A stretch of 40,699 nucleotides of DNA, taken from NCBI GenBank assembly GCA_902592285.1, contig CACJED010000006.1:1-40699 (forward strand). The letters run 5' to 3'. The notes beneath the pieces are model-generated. The model saw only the letters and a list, made by a program, of their open reading frames with translations, did no database searches and was not told the DNA's origin. This DNA is from an uncultured Pelagibacteraceae bacterium (lineage in GTDB: Bacteria; Pseudomonadota; Alphaproteobacteria; Pelagibacterales; Pelagibacteraceae). A program made the translations under genes and the position numbers. This document shows positions 1 through 8,852 of this stretch, in pieces; position 1 is the stretch's first letter; every line of letters starts with the position of its first letter.

Positions 1-1044
1 GAATCTAGCTGCGATGAAACAGCTGCATCAATCGTAACGGAAAATGAGCGAGGAATACCAGTGATTTTATCAAATATTGTATCTAGCCAAGTAGAAGTTC
101 ACAAAGAGTTTGGTGGTGTGGTGCCAGAATTAGCAGCTAGAGCTCATATAGAAAAAATTGATTGGATTGTTCAAAAAGCAATTGATAACAGTGGTTTGAA
201 ATCCGAGGAAATTAATGCTGTAGCATCTACAGCTGGACCTGGACTAATTGTTTGTTTATCCGTCGGACTAAGTTTTGGTAAATCATTTGCCTCAGCAATG
301 AATATTCCTTTTATTTCTGTAAATCATTTAGAGGGTCATGCATTAAGCCCTAAATTAAATTCAAAACTAAATTATCCATATTTATTGTTATTAATTTCAG
401 GAGGTCATACTCAATATTTGTCAGTAAAAGAACTTGGTGTTTATAAAAGATTAGGGACAACAATTGACGATGCGTTAGGTGAAGCATTTGATAAAACTGC
501 CAAATTATTAGGAATTGAATTTCCAGGTGGTCCAGAAATTGAGAATCTTGCTAAAAAAGGAGATCCAAATAAATATCAATTTCCGAAGCCAATTTTCAAT
601 AAAGGTGGGTGTAATCTTTCTTTTGCAGGATTAAAAACAGCAGTATTAAAAATTAGTAAAAATATTAAAAATGAACAAGATAAGTATGACATTGCGGCAT
701 CTTTTCAAAAAACTATTGAGGAAATTCTTTATAAAAAAACAAAAAATGCTTTTAATGAATACGAAGAGATTAATAATGCAGTTAATAAAATATTTGTTGT
801 TGCAGGAGGTGTTGCCGCTAATAAAAAAATTAGATCTTCGCTAATGAAACTTTGTGATGAAAATAATTACAAATATATCTTTCCACCAATTGATTTATGT
901 GGAGATAATGCTGCAATGATTGCAATGGTAGGATTAGAAAAATATAAAAAGAAAAAATTTAATGATTTAGATTTTCCTGCAAAACCTAGATGGTCTTTAG
1001 ATGAAAATGCTGCTTTTCTGAAAGGCTCAGGAATAAAATATTAG
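1..1044 (+). CDS. tsaD: tRNA N6-threonylcarbamoyladenosine transferase TsaD, 5'-truncated by window edge
   Basis: TsaD is the catalytic subunit of the complex that transfers the threonylcarbamoyl group onto A37 of ANN-decoding tRNAs. The frame is open from base 1 and begins with ESSCDETAAS, the N-terminal family motif, so only a few codons are missing; the ATG-less start at 61 in the ORF track is not real. The metal-binding segment HLEGHAL, the ISGGHTQ loop, the DDALGEAFDK segment, the VAGGVAANK loop and the C-terminal GDNAAMIA are all present. It converges with the glycosyltransferase gene, overlapping it by 4 bp at the stop codons. Identification is very secure; the exact start lies outside the window. 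Confidence 0.97.
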   Translation, partial: ESSCDETAASIVTENERGIPVILSNIVSSQVEVHKEFGGVVPELAARAHIEKIDWIVQKAIDNSGLKSEEINAVASTAGPGLIVCLSVGLSFGKSFASAMNIPFISVNHLEGHALSPKLNSKLNYPYLLLLISGGHTQYLSVKELGVYKRLGTTIDDALGEAFDKTAKLLGIEFPGGPEIENLAKKGDPNKYQFPKPIFNKGGCNLSFAGLKTAVLKISKNIKNEQDKYDIAASFQKTIEEILYKKTKNAFNEYEEINNAVNKIFVVAGGVAANKKIRSSLMKLCDENNYKYIFPPIDLCGDNAAMIAMVGLEKYKKKKFNDLDFPAKPRWSLDENAAFLKGSGIKY

Positions 1045-2177
1045 TTCTTTAATATTTTTTCTAATTCAAGAAAATATCTAAATTTTGTAAAATTTTTAAC
1101 TTCTTTTTTTGCACGGATTAATTTCTTTTTGATTTCAGAATTTCCATCATTTAAAAATCTTTCAAACACTTTAACTGCAGAATTAATGTCATTTGTTTTA
1201 AATATATAACCACGGTAGTTATCCTCTATAAATTCTTTTCTTCCACTTTTACAATCACTACAAATTATAGGAACATTTAAAAATGCCGAATCTAACATTG
1301 CAAGATCTGGTCCTTCCCATAATGACGTTGAAAAATAACAAATAGAATTGTCTAAATATTTATATATATTTTTTTGAAAACCCTCTAATTTAACATATTC
1401 CTTTATTCCTAACGAATTAATTTTTTTTTCTATCAGTTTTCTTTCCTCACCTTCACCAACTATAATCAATCTTAAATTATTTTTGATAGCTAATATTTTA
1501 GAAAAAACTTCTAATAGAAAAATATAATTTTTTTGTTTTGTAAGACGACCAATAGCAAGGATATTATGATTTAATTTTTTTCCATAAGCTCTATCTTTCA
1601 TTCTGATTATATGACTAGGACTTATATGTGGATCTTTGATGACTTTAAGTTTTTTTTTATCGAAAATATTTTTTTCAATTAATAAATTTTGAGTTTCTAT
1701 TGATGGACAAATTATTTTAAAAATATATTTTTGATTATTTTTCCAGAAGTGAGACCTTAAAAAAGTTAATTTTGGAAATCCAGAGATATGAAGTATTATT
1801 TTTAATTTACTTTTAAAAAATCTTGCTAAAAAAATTGGTAAAAATGTAATCAAATGAATAAAGAAAAAGTCATAATTTTTTTTTCTCAAAAGATTAATTA
1901 ATGGAAAAAAACTTATTATAATGATTAAAAATGTAAAAAATCTACTTCTAATAAAACCATTTTTTTTTATCTTTTTTAGAAAATAAAAATCCAAAAATGA
2001 AATTTTATTCACTTTTTTACTACTGAATTCGTAATCGTCCCATTCTCCAAAGACATTAATCAAATCAATTGAATCTAAATCTTCATTAGAATACTTTGTC
2101 ATCGCGTTAATTAAATTATAAACGTTTGAAGTAGTGCCAACTTTTTGTAAAAAAGGTGACCAAATAAGAATATTCAT
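1041..2177 (-). CDS. Glycosyltransferase, family 4 (GT-B) type
   Basis: A 378-aa protein of the GT4-like GT-B fold, expected to transfer a sugar from an activated donor onto an envelope glycan or lipid; donor and acceptor cannot be told. The C-terminal donor-binding half is clear: AIGRLTKQKN, IIVGEGEERK, VKLEGFQKNI and WEGPDLAMLDSAF with the acidic E..D/E pair typical of the family. The N-terminal half is weakly conserved and contains a hydrophobic stretch (FLIIIISFFPLIN) and another near ITFLPIFLARFF, suggesting membrane association. It is very rich in Lys, Ile and Phe. The gene is divergent from an SDR epimerase-like gene 56 bp away, and the two may act together in envelope-sugar biosynthesis. 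Confidence 0.85.
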   Translation of the reverse strand: MNILIWSPFLQKVGTTSNVYNLINAMTKYSNEDLDSIDLINVFGEWDDYEFSSKKVNKISFLDFYFLKKIKKNGFIRSRFFTFLIIIISFFPLINLLRKKNYDFFFIHLITFLPIFLARFFKSKLKIILHISGFPKLTFLRSHFWKNNQKYIFKIICPSIETQNLLIEKNIFDKKKLKVIKDPHISPSHIIRMKDRAYGKKLNHNILAIGRLTKQKNYIFLLEVFSKILAIKNNLRLIIVGEGEERKLIEKKINSLGIKEYVKLEGFQKNIYKYLDNSICYFSTSLWEGPDLAMLDSAFLNVPIICSDCKSGRKEFIEDNYRGYIFKTNDINSAVKVFERFLNDGNSEIKKKLIRAKKEVKNFTKFRYFLELEKILKN

Positions 2178-2233
2178 TTATGAATTATATATAAGTTTTT
2201 ATACAATATATTTTAAAAAATAGATTAACTTAA

Positions 2234-3055
2234 ATGAAAATTTTAATAATAGGAAAAAACAGCAGGATAACACAATTTTTAAAAGAATATCTTGATAAAG
2301 ATTTTTCAATTTTAGTAAAAAATTATTCTGAATTAATAAATAAGAATTCATCATATTTTGAGAAATTCAAATTCATAATAAATTGCACTTCAAATAAAAA
2401 ATATGTTAACTCCCCATATGATGTATCAAATGATAATGATTATAAAATTGCCAAGAAGATTATCAAACTTAATACGTCTTATATATTTCTAAGTACCAGA
2501 AAAGTTTATAAACCTAGAGAAAATTGTAAAGAGACAGATAAGCTTAAACCTTTATGTAATTATTCAAAAAATAAACTAATAACTGAAAATAAGTTAAAAA
2601 AAATTATAAAAAATAGATTATTAATACTTAGAATTTCCAATGTCATTGGAATAACGAAAAAAAAATCTAAAAAGAAACTTCATGAAACATTTATAGATGT
2701 ATTTTTTAAAAATATAAAAAGAGGTATTATTATTAAAAATCATAAAATTTTTAAAGATTTCGTCTCTTCAAAAAACCTTGGCCAATTAGTATCAAAATTA
2801 ATTAAAGTCAATGCAAGAGGAACTTATAATTTGTCAATAGGAAAAAAAATTTATTTAGACCAAGTTGTGCAATGGTTAAATTTTTATAACCCCAACTCAT
2901 ATAAGATAATAAGCAGTAATAAATTTAATTTAAATAAAGACTCGTTTTTTTTAAATAACAACAAGATTTTAAAAAAAACTAAAATTAAATTATCAATTTT
3001 GAATTTAAGATTGGAGTGCAAAAAGATAAGTAAAAAATATTTTTTAACCAAATAA
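2234..3055 (+). CDS. NAD(P)-dependent epimerase/dehydratase-like protein (extended SDR, RmlD-like)
   Basis: A 273-aa protein that looks like a divergent extended short-chain dehydrogenase of the nucleotide-sugar epimerase/reductase type. It starts with a Rossmann strand MKILIIGKNSRIT, in which the usual GxxGxxG is degenerate (only the first Gly kept). A strand ending FLSTRKVY gives the conserved Ser/Thr, and NYSKNK supplies the catalytic YxxxK. LRISNVIG and the later AxGTYNLSIG segment match the family's C-terminal substrate domain. It is shorter than typical epimerases (about 300 aa or more). It lies divergent from a glycosyltransferase gene and 5 bp before the EVE gene. The substrate is unknown, and the degenerate cofactor loop leaves activity uncertain. 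Confidence 0.7.
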   Translation: MKILIIGKNSRITQFLKEYLDKDFSILVKNYSELINKNSSYFEKFKFIINCTSNKKYVNSPYDVSNDNDYKIAKKIIKLNTSYIFLSTRKVYKPRENCKETDKLKPLCNYSKNKLITENKLKKIIKNRLLILRISNVIGITKKKSKKKLHETFIDVFFKNIKRGIIIKNHKIFKDFVSSKNLGQLVSKLIKVNARGTYNLSIGKKIYLDQVVQWLNFYNPNSYKIISSNKFNLNKDSFFLNNNKILKKTKIKLSILNLRLECKKISKKYFLTK

Positions 3056-3060
3056 CAAAA

Positions 3061-3474
3061 ATGAATTACTGGCTAATCAAATCAGAACCAAATGTTTGGT
3101 CAATTGATCAACAAAAAAAAATGGGTAAAAAAGGTGCGCCATGGGATGGGGTAAGAAATTACCAGGCTGCAAAAAATTTAAAATCTATGAAAAAGGGTGA
3201 TTATTGTTTTTTTTATCATTCAAATATTGGGAAAGAAATTGTTGGTATTGTAGAAGTTATAGAAGAAGCGTATCAAGATAAAACAGATAAAACTAGTAAG
3301 TTTGTTGCTGTTACTGTAAGATTTGTTAAAAAACTTGAAAAACCTGTAAGCCTGATTGAGATTAAAAAAGTTAAGGAATTAAGCCATTTATCTTTAATAA
3401 AACAAAGCAGATTGTCGGTGATGGAAATAGACTCTAAAAGCTGGAAAATTTTAAATAAGATGGGTAGAATTTAG
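3061..3474 (+). CDS. EVE-domain protein
   Basis: A 137-aa single-domain EVE protein (PUA-like fold, related to thymocyte nuclear protein 1). The conserved opening [14 protein letters not shown], then WDGVRNYQA, the [11 protein letters not shown] strand and the VAVTVRFV strand are all present and span nearly the whole protein, which is the family's usual length. EVE domains bind modified bases in DNA or RNA; the ligand of the bacterial housekeeping version is not settled. The gene follows the SDR gene by 5 bp and precedes acetyl-CoA synthetase by 16 bp, so it may be cotranscribed with both. Confidence 0.92.
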   Translation: MNYWLIKSEPNVWSIDQQKKMGKKGAPWDGVRNYQAAKNLKSMKKGDYCFFYHSNIGKEIVGIVEVIEEAYQDKTDKTSKFVAVTVRFVKKLEKPVSLIEIKKVKELSHLSLIKQSRLSVMEIDSKSWKILNKMGRI

Positions 3475-3490
3475 ATATAAAATATATTTT

Positions 3491-5575
3491 ATGCCAAAAA
3501 AAAAGAAGAAATATAAGGTAAAAAAAAAGAGTAAGAAAATATCTAAGAGAAAAAAAAAAGTTTCTAAAAAAAAAAGAAAAAAAGCTTTTAAGTTAAAGAA
3601 TAAAGTTTCTAAAAAAAAAATAGATAAATCTAACAGTCCAACAGAGTTAATTATTAAAACAAAACCTGAGTGGGTTAAAACTAGCCTAGCAAATAAGTCT
3701 AATTATCAAAAAAAATATAGTGAATCTATTAAAAATAATAATGATTTTTGGAAGAAAGAGGGAAAAAGAATATCCTGGATTAAACCTTATAAAAAAATTA
3801 AAGATGTAAAATATAGTACAAAAGAAGTTAAAATTAAATGGTTTGAAGATGGTACTCTTAATGCATCAGCTAATTGTATTGATCGACACTTAAAAGACAA
3901 AAAAGATAAAACTGCGATTATCTGGGTAGGAGATGACCCAAAAGAAAATCAAAAAATTTCATATAAACAACTACATCAAAAAGTATCTAAAGCTGCAAAT
4001 GGTTTAAAAAAACTTGGAATTCAAAAAGGTGATCGAGTAACAATTTATTTAACCATGATACCCGAACTTGCGATTTTAATGTTAGCTTGTGCAAGAATTG
4101 GTGCTATCCATTCAATAATTTTTGGAGGATTTTCTGCAGACTCAATTTCAGGCAGAGTCAATGACTGTGAGTCTGAATATATCATTACTGCAGATGAAGG
4201 AATTAGAGGTGGAAAGACCATTCCTTTAAAAGCAACAACAGACGAAGCATTATTAAGTTGTCCAAATATAAAAAAATGTATTGTTGTTAAAAGAACTGGA
4301 AATGAAATTAGCTGGAATGAAGATAGAGATGTTTGGTATCACGATTTAATCAAAGATGTTACTTCTCATTGTGAGCCTCAAGAAATGAATGCTGAAGATC
4401 CTCTATTTATTCTCTATACATCGGGATCAACAGGAAAACCTAAAGGTGTGTTACATACGACAGGTGGTTATATGGTTTACGCATCAATGACTCATCAATA
4501 TATTTTTAATTATAAACCGAAAGATATTTACTGGTGTACAGCTGATATTGGTTGGGTAACAGGGCATAGTTACATAATTTATGGTCCGCTTGCTAATGGA
4601 GCTACAACTATAATGTTTGAGGGAATACCAAATTATCCAGACAGTTCTCGATGGTGGCAAATAGTTGATAAATTTAAAGTTAACACATTTTATACTGCAC
4701 CAACTGCCATCAGAGCATTAATGAGAGAGGGAGAGGGGCCTGTTAAAAAAACTTCCAGAAAATCATTAAAACTTCTTGGTACTGTGGGTGAGCCTATCAA
4801 TCCAGAGGCTTGGATGTGGTATTACAAAACAGTAGGTAATTCTAAATGTCCAATAGTTGATACTTGGTGGCAAACAGAAACCGGTGGAATAATGATAGCG
4901 CCTCAAACCGGTGCGATACCTCTTAAACCTGGTTCTGCTACAAAACCTTTTTATGGAATTAAGCCTGCATTATTAGATAAAGATGGAAAAGAAATTAAAG
5001 GTGCTGGTGAAGGAAGACTTTGCATAGCACAATCATGGCCGGGACAAATGAGAACGGTTTATGGAGATCATCAAAGATTTATAGACACATACTTTTCTCA
5101 GTTTGAAGGAAAATATTTCACAGGAGACGGATGTAGACGGGATAAAGATGGTTATTACTGGATTACAGGAAGAGTTGATGATGTGATAATTGTATCAGGA
5201 CATAATCTCGGTACTGCAGAAATTGAAAGCGCGTTTGTTGCTCATCCAAAAGTTGCAGAAGCCGCAGTAGTAGGTTTTCCACATGACATTAAGGGTAACG
5301 GATTATATGTATATGTAACTTTAAATTTAAGTGAAAAAGAAGATGGAGATCTGGAACGAGAATTAAAAAATCATGTAGCTAGAACATTAGGTCCCATATA
5401 CAGACCAGACTTAATACATTTTACTCCAGGCTTACCAAAGACTAGATCTGGAAAAATTATGAGAAGGATTTTAAGAAAAATTGCAGCAAATGAACATGAT
5501 CAATTAGGAGATACTACTACATTAGCAGATCCGAGTGTAGTTGAAAGTTTAGTTGAAAATAGAAAAAATATTTAA
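3491..5575 (+). CDS. acsA: Acetyl-CoA synthetase (AMP-forming) with lysine-rich N-terminal tail
   Basis: This enzyme converts acetate, ATP and CoA to acetyl-CoA via acetyl-adenylate. The ANL-superfamily core is complete: [14 protein letters not shown] (P-loop), [30 protein letters not shown], and the C-terminal TRSGKIMRR whose Lys is the catalytic and acetylatable residue. At 694 aa it is longer than the usual 640-660 aa. The excess is an N-terminal tail of about 47 residues, 27 of them Lys and 2 Arg, before the normal domain. No later Met precedes the catalytic domain start, so the ATG at 3491 is the likely start, although no Shine-Dalgarno is visible. It overlaps the convergent 207-aa gene by 4 bp. 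Confidence 0.97.
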   Translation: MPKKKKKYKVKKKSKKISKRKKKVSKKKRKKAFKLKNKVSKKKIDKSNSPTELIIKTKPEWVKTSLANKSNYQKKYSESIKNNNDFWKKEGKRISWIKPYKKIKDVKYSTKEVKIKWFEDGTLNASANCIDRHLKDKKDKTAIIWVGDDPKENQKISYKQLHQKVSKAANGLKKLGIQKGDRVTIYLTMIPELAILMLACARIGAIHSIIFGGFSADSISGRVNDCESEYIITADEGIRGGKTIPLKATTDEALLSCPNIKKCIVVKRTGNEISWNEDRDVWYHDLIKDVTSHCEPQEMNAEDPLFILYTSGSTGKPKGVLHTTGGYMVYASMTHQYIFNYKPKDIYWCTADIGWVTGHSYIIYGPLANGATTIMFEGIPNYPDSSRWWQIVDKFKVNTFYTAPTAIRALMREGEGPVKKTSRKSLKLLGTVGEPINPEAWMWYYKTVGNSKCPIVDTWWQTETGGIMIAPQTGAIPLKPGSATKPFYGIKPALLDKDGKEIKGAGEGRLCIAQSWPGQMRTVYGDHQRFIDTYFSQFEGKYFTGDGCRRDKDGYYWITGRVDDVIIVSGHNLGTAEIESAFVAHPKVAEAAVVGFPHDIKGNGLYVYVTLNLSEKEDGDLERELKNHVARTLGPIYRPDLIHFTPGLPKTRSGKIMRRILRKIAANEHDQLGDTTTLADPSVVESLVENRKNI

Positions 5576-6195
5576 AATTCAATTCTATCTTGAAATTCTT
5601 TTTTAATAACATCCCATTTTAAGATTACAGAATTTAAAACAATTTTTCTATCTAGATTTTTTAATTCATCTGCAATTGGTGCCCATTCAAATAAAGAAAG
5701 GGCACTTGGATTAAAAGGAAGATCATTATAATAAATGTCCCATTTTATTGAATTAAATCTTTCTTCAAATTTTTTTTTTGCATCTTCAATAATTTCTAAA
5801 GGCATATTATTGCTAGTTTCATCATCTAAAATATTAATAAAAATTTCTCTAGCTTTATTCATTTCATGAAAATTAGAATTTACTTTCAAATAAGAAAACA
5901 CAAAAAAACTAAGGTCTTGTAATGCTACAGCATAAATATTCCACTTTGCTTTATCTACAGATTTCATAAATTCGTCATTATCGAAGTGAAGAACATATCT
6001 TGTGCCCATTCTAGTTTTTAAATAATTATAAAGTGTTACTTGTGAAACCCAAGCTGACTTAGTTTGGATAAAATTTTCTAAATCGTCTAAATTTTTAATT
6101 TTTTTTTTTGGAATAAATGCCTTAAAAAGTGAAAAAAAATAAACTTTAAAATCATTTAAGGATAAGTCTCTCCAAGTAAACTTTTTTTTAGTCAT
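5572..6195 (-). CDS. Conserved-looking protein of unknown function
   Basis: A 207-aa soluble protein that I do not recognise; no signal peptide, membrane segment or catalytic motif is evident. It has an aromatic-rich N-terminal half ([22 protein letters not shown]) and a segment [21 protein letters not shown] that reads like a well-conserved block. Acidic, helical sequence follows, ending in [14 protein letters not shown]. It sits between acsA (convergent, 4-bp overlap) and the DUF4212/symporter pair (divergent), so a link to acetate or organic-acid use is possible but is only positional inference. It is certainly coding: long, with no competing frame and protein-like composition. Confidence 0.8.
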   Translation of the reverse strand: MTKKKFTWRDLSLNDFKVYFFSLFKAFIPKKKIKNLDDLENFIQTKSAWVSQVTLYNYLKTRMGTRYVLHFDNDEFMKSVDKAKWNIYAVALQDLSFFVFSYLKVNSNFHEMNKAREIFINILDDETSNNMPLEIIEDAKKKFEERFNSIKWDIYYNDLPFNPSALSLFEWAPIADELKNLDRKIVLNSVILKWDVIKKEFQDRIEF

Positions 6196-6289
6196 AAAAT
6201 TCTATTTTTAGTAGAAAATATGGGAAAAATTAACCTAATATGCACATTTTTTACACTTTTATTCTATCTCAGAATGGTTATGGTTTTGC

Positions 6290-6301
6290 AAGTTATAACT
6301 T
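6290..6301. repeat. 12-bp perfect palindrome upstream of DUF4212
   Basis: AAGTTATAACTT is self-complementary and lies 16 bp before the chosen DUF4212 ATG, immediately upstream of the AGAGAGG ribosome-binding site. It could be an operator for the symporter operon, but A/T palindromes of this length can occur by chance here. Confidence 0.35.
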
Positions 6302-6317
6302 AAAGAGAGAGGTATAC

Positions 6318-6578
6318 ATGGCAAAAAATGCACAACACTGGGAAAAGACCAAAGGTTTGCTAATAATTACATTAGTACTTTGGGCTATATTCTCAATGGG
6401 TATATTCCTTTTTGGCGCTGAAATGAATACAGTTACTGGTCCTTTTGGATATCCATTAACTTATTGGTTCACTTGTCAGGGTTCACTTGGCTTCTTTGTA
6501 ATTCTTATTTTCTGGTTTGCAGGTAGACAAGAGAAAATTGATGAAGAGTTCGGCTTCAGTGAAAAAGGAGATAATTAA
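6318..6578 (+). CDS. DUF4212 small subunit of sodium/solute symporter
   Basis: An 86-aa integral membrane protein with two hydrophobic segments (LLIITLVLWAIFSMGIFLFG and WFTCQGSLGFFVILIFWFAG). It matches the DUF4212 family, which is nearly always encoded directly upstream of VC_2705-type symporters and is thought to be their small partner. I choose the ATG at 6318 rather than the ORF-track start at 6240: it has the purine-rich AGAGAGG upstream, and AKNAQHWEKTK is the typical N-terminus of the family. Its stop overlaps the symporter start by one base (TAATG), indicating translational coupling. Confidence 0.9.
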   Translation: MAKNAQHWEKTKGLLIITLVLWAIFSMGIFLFGAEMNTVTGPFGYPLTYWFTCQGSLGFFVILIFWFAGRQEKIDEEFGFSEKGDN

Positions 6579-8389
6579 TGATTAAAGGTAATTTTATAGA
6601 CAACTTGCCTAAAATTTATGGAATCTATACGGGTGGTTTTATAGCTTTCATAATTATTATGGCAATAGGTGAGCAAATGGGTATGTCGGCTAAAGCAATT
6701 GGAATTGCTTTTGTTGGTTTCACAATATTCATTTACGCACTAATTGGTTGGCTATCCCGAACGGCTCAAGCAAGTAACTACTACGTAGCAGGAAGGTCGG
6801 TTCCAACTGTTTTCAACGGAATGGCTACAGCAGCTGACTGGATGTCAGGTGCTTCATTCGTTGCAATGGCAGGAGGAATTTATTTTAAAGGTTACGGATA
6901 TATGGCTTTGCTTGTAGGTTGGACAGGTGGTTATGTGTTAGTTGCAACTTTATTAGCACCATACCTAAGAAAATTTGGCTGTTATACAGTTCCAGATTTC
7001 GTTGGTACAAGATACGGTGGTAATACAGCAAGATTAATGGCAGTAATAGTTTTAACTGTTGCTTCATTTACTTATGTGACTGCACAAATTAATGCTACAG
7101 GTACAATTGCATCTGTTGCACTTGATATCCCATTCCAATATGCAGTTTATGTTGGATTAGTTAGTATCTTACTATGTTCGATGCTAGGAGGAATGAGAGG
7201 GGTAACTTGGACACAGGTTGCACAATATATCGTGCTAATTATAGCTTACTTACTTCCAGTATTCTGGATAAGTAATAACATTGGTGCTGGTTTCTTCCCA
7301 CACTTCATGTTAGCTGATGAAGTAGCTAGAATTGGTGAATTAGAACAGCAGTTTGGTTTTGTAAAAAACTCAGCTGAAGATCTAAAACTTGTACCTAAAG
7401 GGTTAGCAGGTATTACAAAAGCTCACTCTGAAGTGAACGCAACACCTTGGGCTTTCATCTCATTAGCACTAGCTATGATGATGGGAACAGCTTCATTACC
7501 TCACGTAATGATGAGGTTCTTTACAACTCCAAGTGTGAAAGCAGCTAGAAAATCAGTAGGTTGGTCAGTATTCTTTATCTTCCTACTTTATTCTTCTGCG
7601 CCAATGTTAGCGACGCTTTCTAAACTTGCTCTAATTGATCCATCATTACCAACAGGTATTATTGGTAAATCAATTGCAGAAGTTCAAGCGATCGATTGGT
7701 ACCAAAACTGGAACCAAGCTAATCTGATGTTTGTAAGCGACTTTAACGGCAATGGAACTGTTGAATTAAACGAGTTCTTTATGGCTGGTAAAGCTGTTGT
7801 GTTAGCAACACCAGAAGTAGCAGGATTACCTTATGTAATCTCAGGACTAGTTGCTGCTGGAGGTATGGCTGCTGCCATGTCTACTGCAGATGGTTTGATC
7901 CTAGCAATCGCTAATGCAATCTCTCACGATGTTTATTATAAAATGATAGACCCGAAAGCAGAGACTGCAAAAAGACTATTAGTTGCAAGGGTGTTACTTG
8001 TGATTATTGGTTTTGCTGGTGCAACTATAGCAGCGATGGAGATCCAAGGTATCTTAGGTTCAGTAATATGGGCTTTTGACTTTGCGATGTCTGGTTTGTT
8101 CTGGCCGCTAGTACTTGGTGTATGGTGGAAGAGAGCTAATAAAGAAGGTGCTATAGCTGGTATGGTCTTAGGACTAGTTTCTGGTTTTGCGTATCTAATT
8201 TGGGTACGTAGTGGCGGAAGTGGATTCCTAGGAATTACTCAGTTAACTTTTGGTATCTTCGGATCAACTGTGAGTTTAGTAGCTATGGTTGTTGTTAGTT
8301 TAATGACTTCAGAACCAAGCTCTGCAACTCAGAAAATGGTTGATGATGCTAGAGTGCCTGCAGGACAACAAGTAATAAGCCAAAGATAA
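6578..8389 (+). CDS. Sodium:solute symporter (VC_2705/ActP-like subfamily)
   Basis: A 603-aa inner-membrane SSS-family transporter with about 13 transmembrane segments, probably importing a small carboxylate such as acetate with Na+; the substrate is an inference from family and from acsA nearby. SSS signatures include NYYVAGRSVP, ATAADWMSGASFV, ASLPHVMMRFFTTP and AAAMSTADGLILAIANAISHD. A loop at about residues 388-399 (DFNGNGTVELNE) is a perfect EF-hand calcium-binding loop. Its codon use looks less AT-biased than its neighbours, as expected for a highly expressed gene. It is coupled to DUF4212 upstream and followed by a strong hairpin terminator. Confidence 0.93.
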   Translation: MIKGNFIDNLPKIYGIYTGGFIAFIIIMAIGEQMGMSAKAIGIAFVGFTIFIYALIGWLSRTAQASNYYVAGRSVPTVFNGMATAADWMSGASFVAMAGGIYFKGYGYMALLVGWTGGYVLVATLLAPYLRKFGCYTVPDFVGTRYGGNTARLMAVIVLTVASFTYVTAQINATGTIASVALDIPFQYAVYVGLVSILLCSMLGGMRGVTWTQVAQYIVLIIAYLLPVFWISNNIGAGFFPHFMLADEVARIGELEQQFGFVKNSAEDLKLVPKGLAGITKAHSEVNATPWAFISLALAMMMGTASLPHVMMRFFTTPSVKAARKSVGWSVFFIFLLYSSAPMLATLSKLALIDPSLPTGIIGKSIAEVQAIDWYQNWNQANLMFVSDFNGNGTVELNEFFMAGKAVVLATPEVAGLPYVISGLVAAGGMAAAMSTADGLILAIANAISHDVYYKMIDPKAETAKRLLVARVLLVIIGFAGATIAAMEIQGILGSVIWAFDFAMSGLFWPLVLGVWWKRANKEGAIAGMVLGLVSGFAYLIWVRSGGSGFLGITQLTFGIFGSTVSLVAMVVVSLMTSEPSSATQKMVDDARVPAGQQVISQR

Positions 8390-8396
8390 AATATTT

Positions 8397-8436
8397 AATA
8401 AAAGGGGCGAGAGCGATTAATTTCGCCCCTTTTATT
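8397..8436 (+). terminator. Intrinsic terminator after the symporter gene
   Basis: AAAGGGGCGA (8401-8410) pairs perfectly with TCGCCCCTTT (8423-8432), and A/T pairs on both sides extend the stem to about 14 bp. The loop is 12 nt and the 3' arm runs into a T-rich stretch. It stands out sharply as a GC-rich stem in this AT-rich sequence and ends the DUF4212-symporter transcript. Confidence 0.85.
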
Positions 8437-8468
8437 TTACTTCATTTTCAAATATAAATTTCTTTTAA

Positions 8469-8825
8469 ATGTCAGCAAATTTTCACCCATTTGTTTATAT
8501 TATTGATTACATATTGGGGATAATAATGTGGACCTTAGTTGGTAGAGTAGCTATGAATATCTTTCAAAGAGAGGACTCTCAATTCTTTTTTATGAGAGTT
8601 TTTGTAAAGTTTACCAATCCTCTACTAACTATATTTAAGCCTATAACGCCATCTTTTATCATTCAACCATTAATACCACTTTATGTCGCCTGGTTTTTTT
8701 TTATGATTAGATTTTATCTAATGCCCTTAATTTTGGGTTACTCAGTAATGGGAATGCTTTCTTTTCCACTTGAAAGTGAGATATCAAGACAACTTTATCA
8801 ATTTTATAATTCAATAAAGTTTTAA
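8469..8825 (+). CDS. Small integral membrane protein, possibly YggT-like
   Basis: A 118-aa protein with hydrophobic helices near residues 8-30 and 65-100. The segment FVKFTNPLLTIFKPITPSF followed by a second helix resembles the arrangement in YggT family proteins (helix, then a P-rich linker, then helix), but the match is loose and made by eye. No enzymatic motif is visible. It starts 35 bp after the symporter terminator and precedes rpe by 27 bp, so it probably begins a new transcript. The function is unknown. Confidence 0.65.
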   Translation: MSANFHPFVYIIDYILGIIMWTLVGRVAMNIFQREDSQFFFMRVFVKFTNPLLTIFKPITPSFIIQPLIPLYVAWFFFMIRFYLMPLILGYSVMGMLSFPLESEISRQLYQFYNSIKF

Positions 8826-8852
8826 AATTGATAATAATTGATTTATTTTCAA

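Noticed and set aside
3491-3631. Programmed frameshifting at the long A-runs in the acsA 5' region
   Set aside because: All runs sit in the frame that leads straight into intact Acs; the other frames give no sensible product, so there is no need to invoke slippage.
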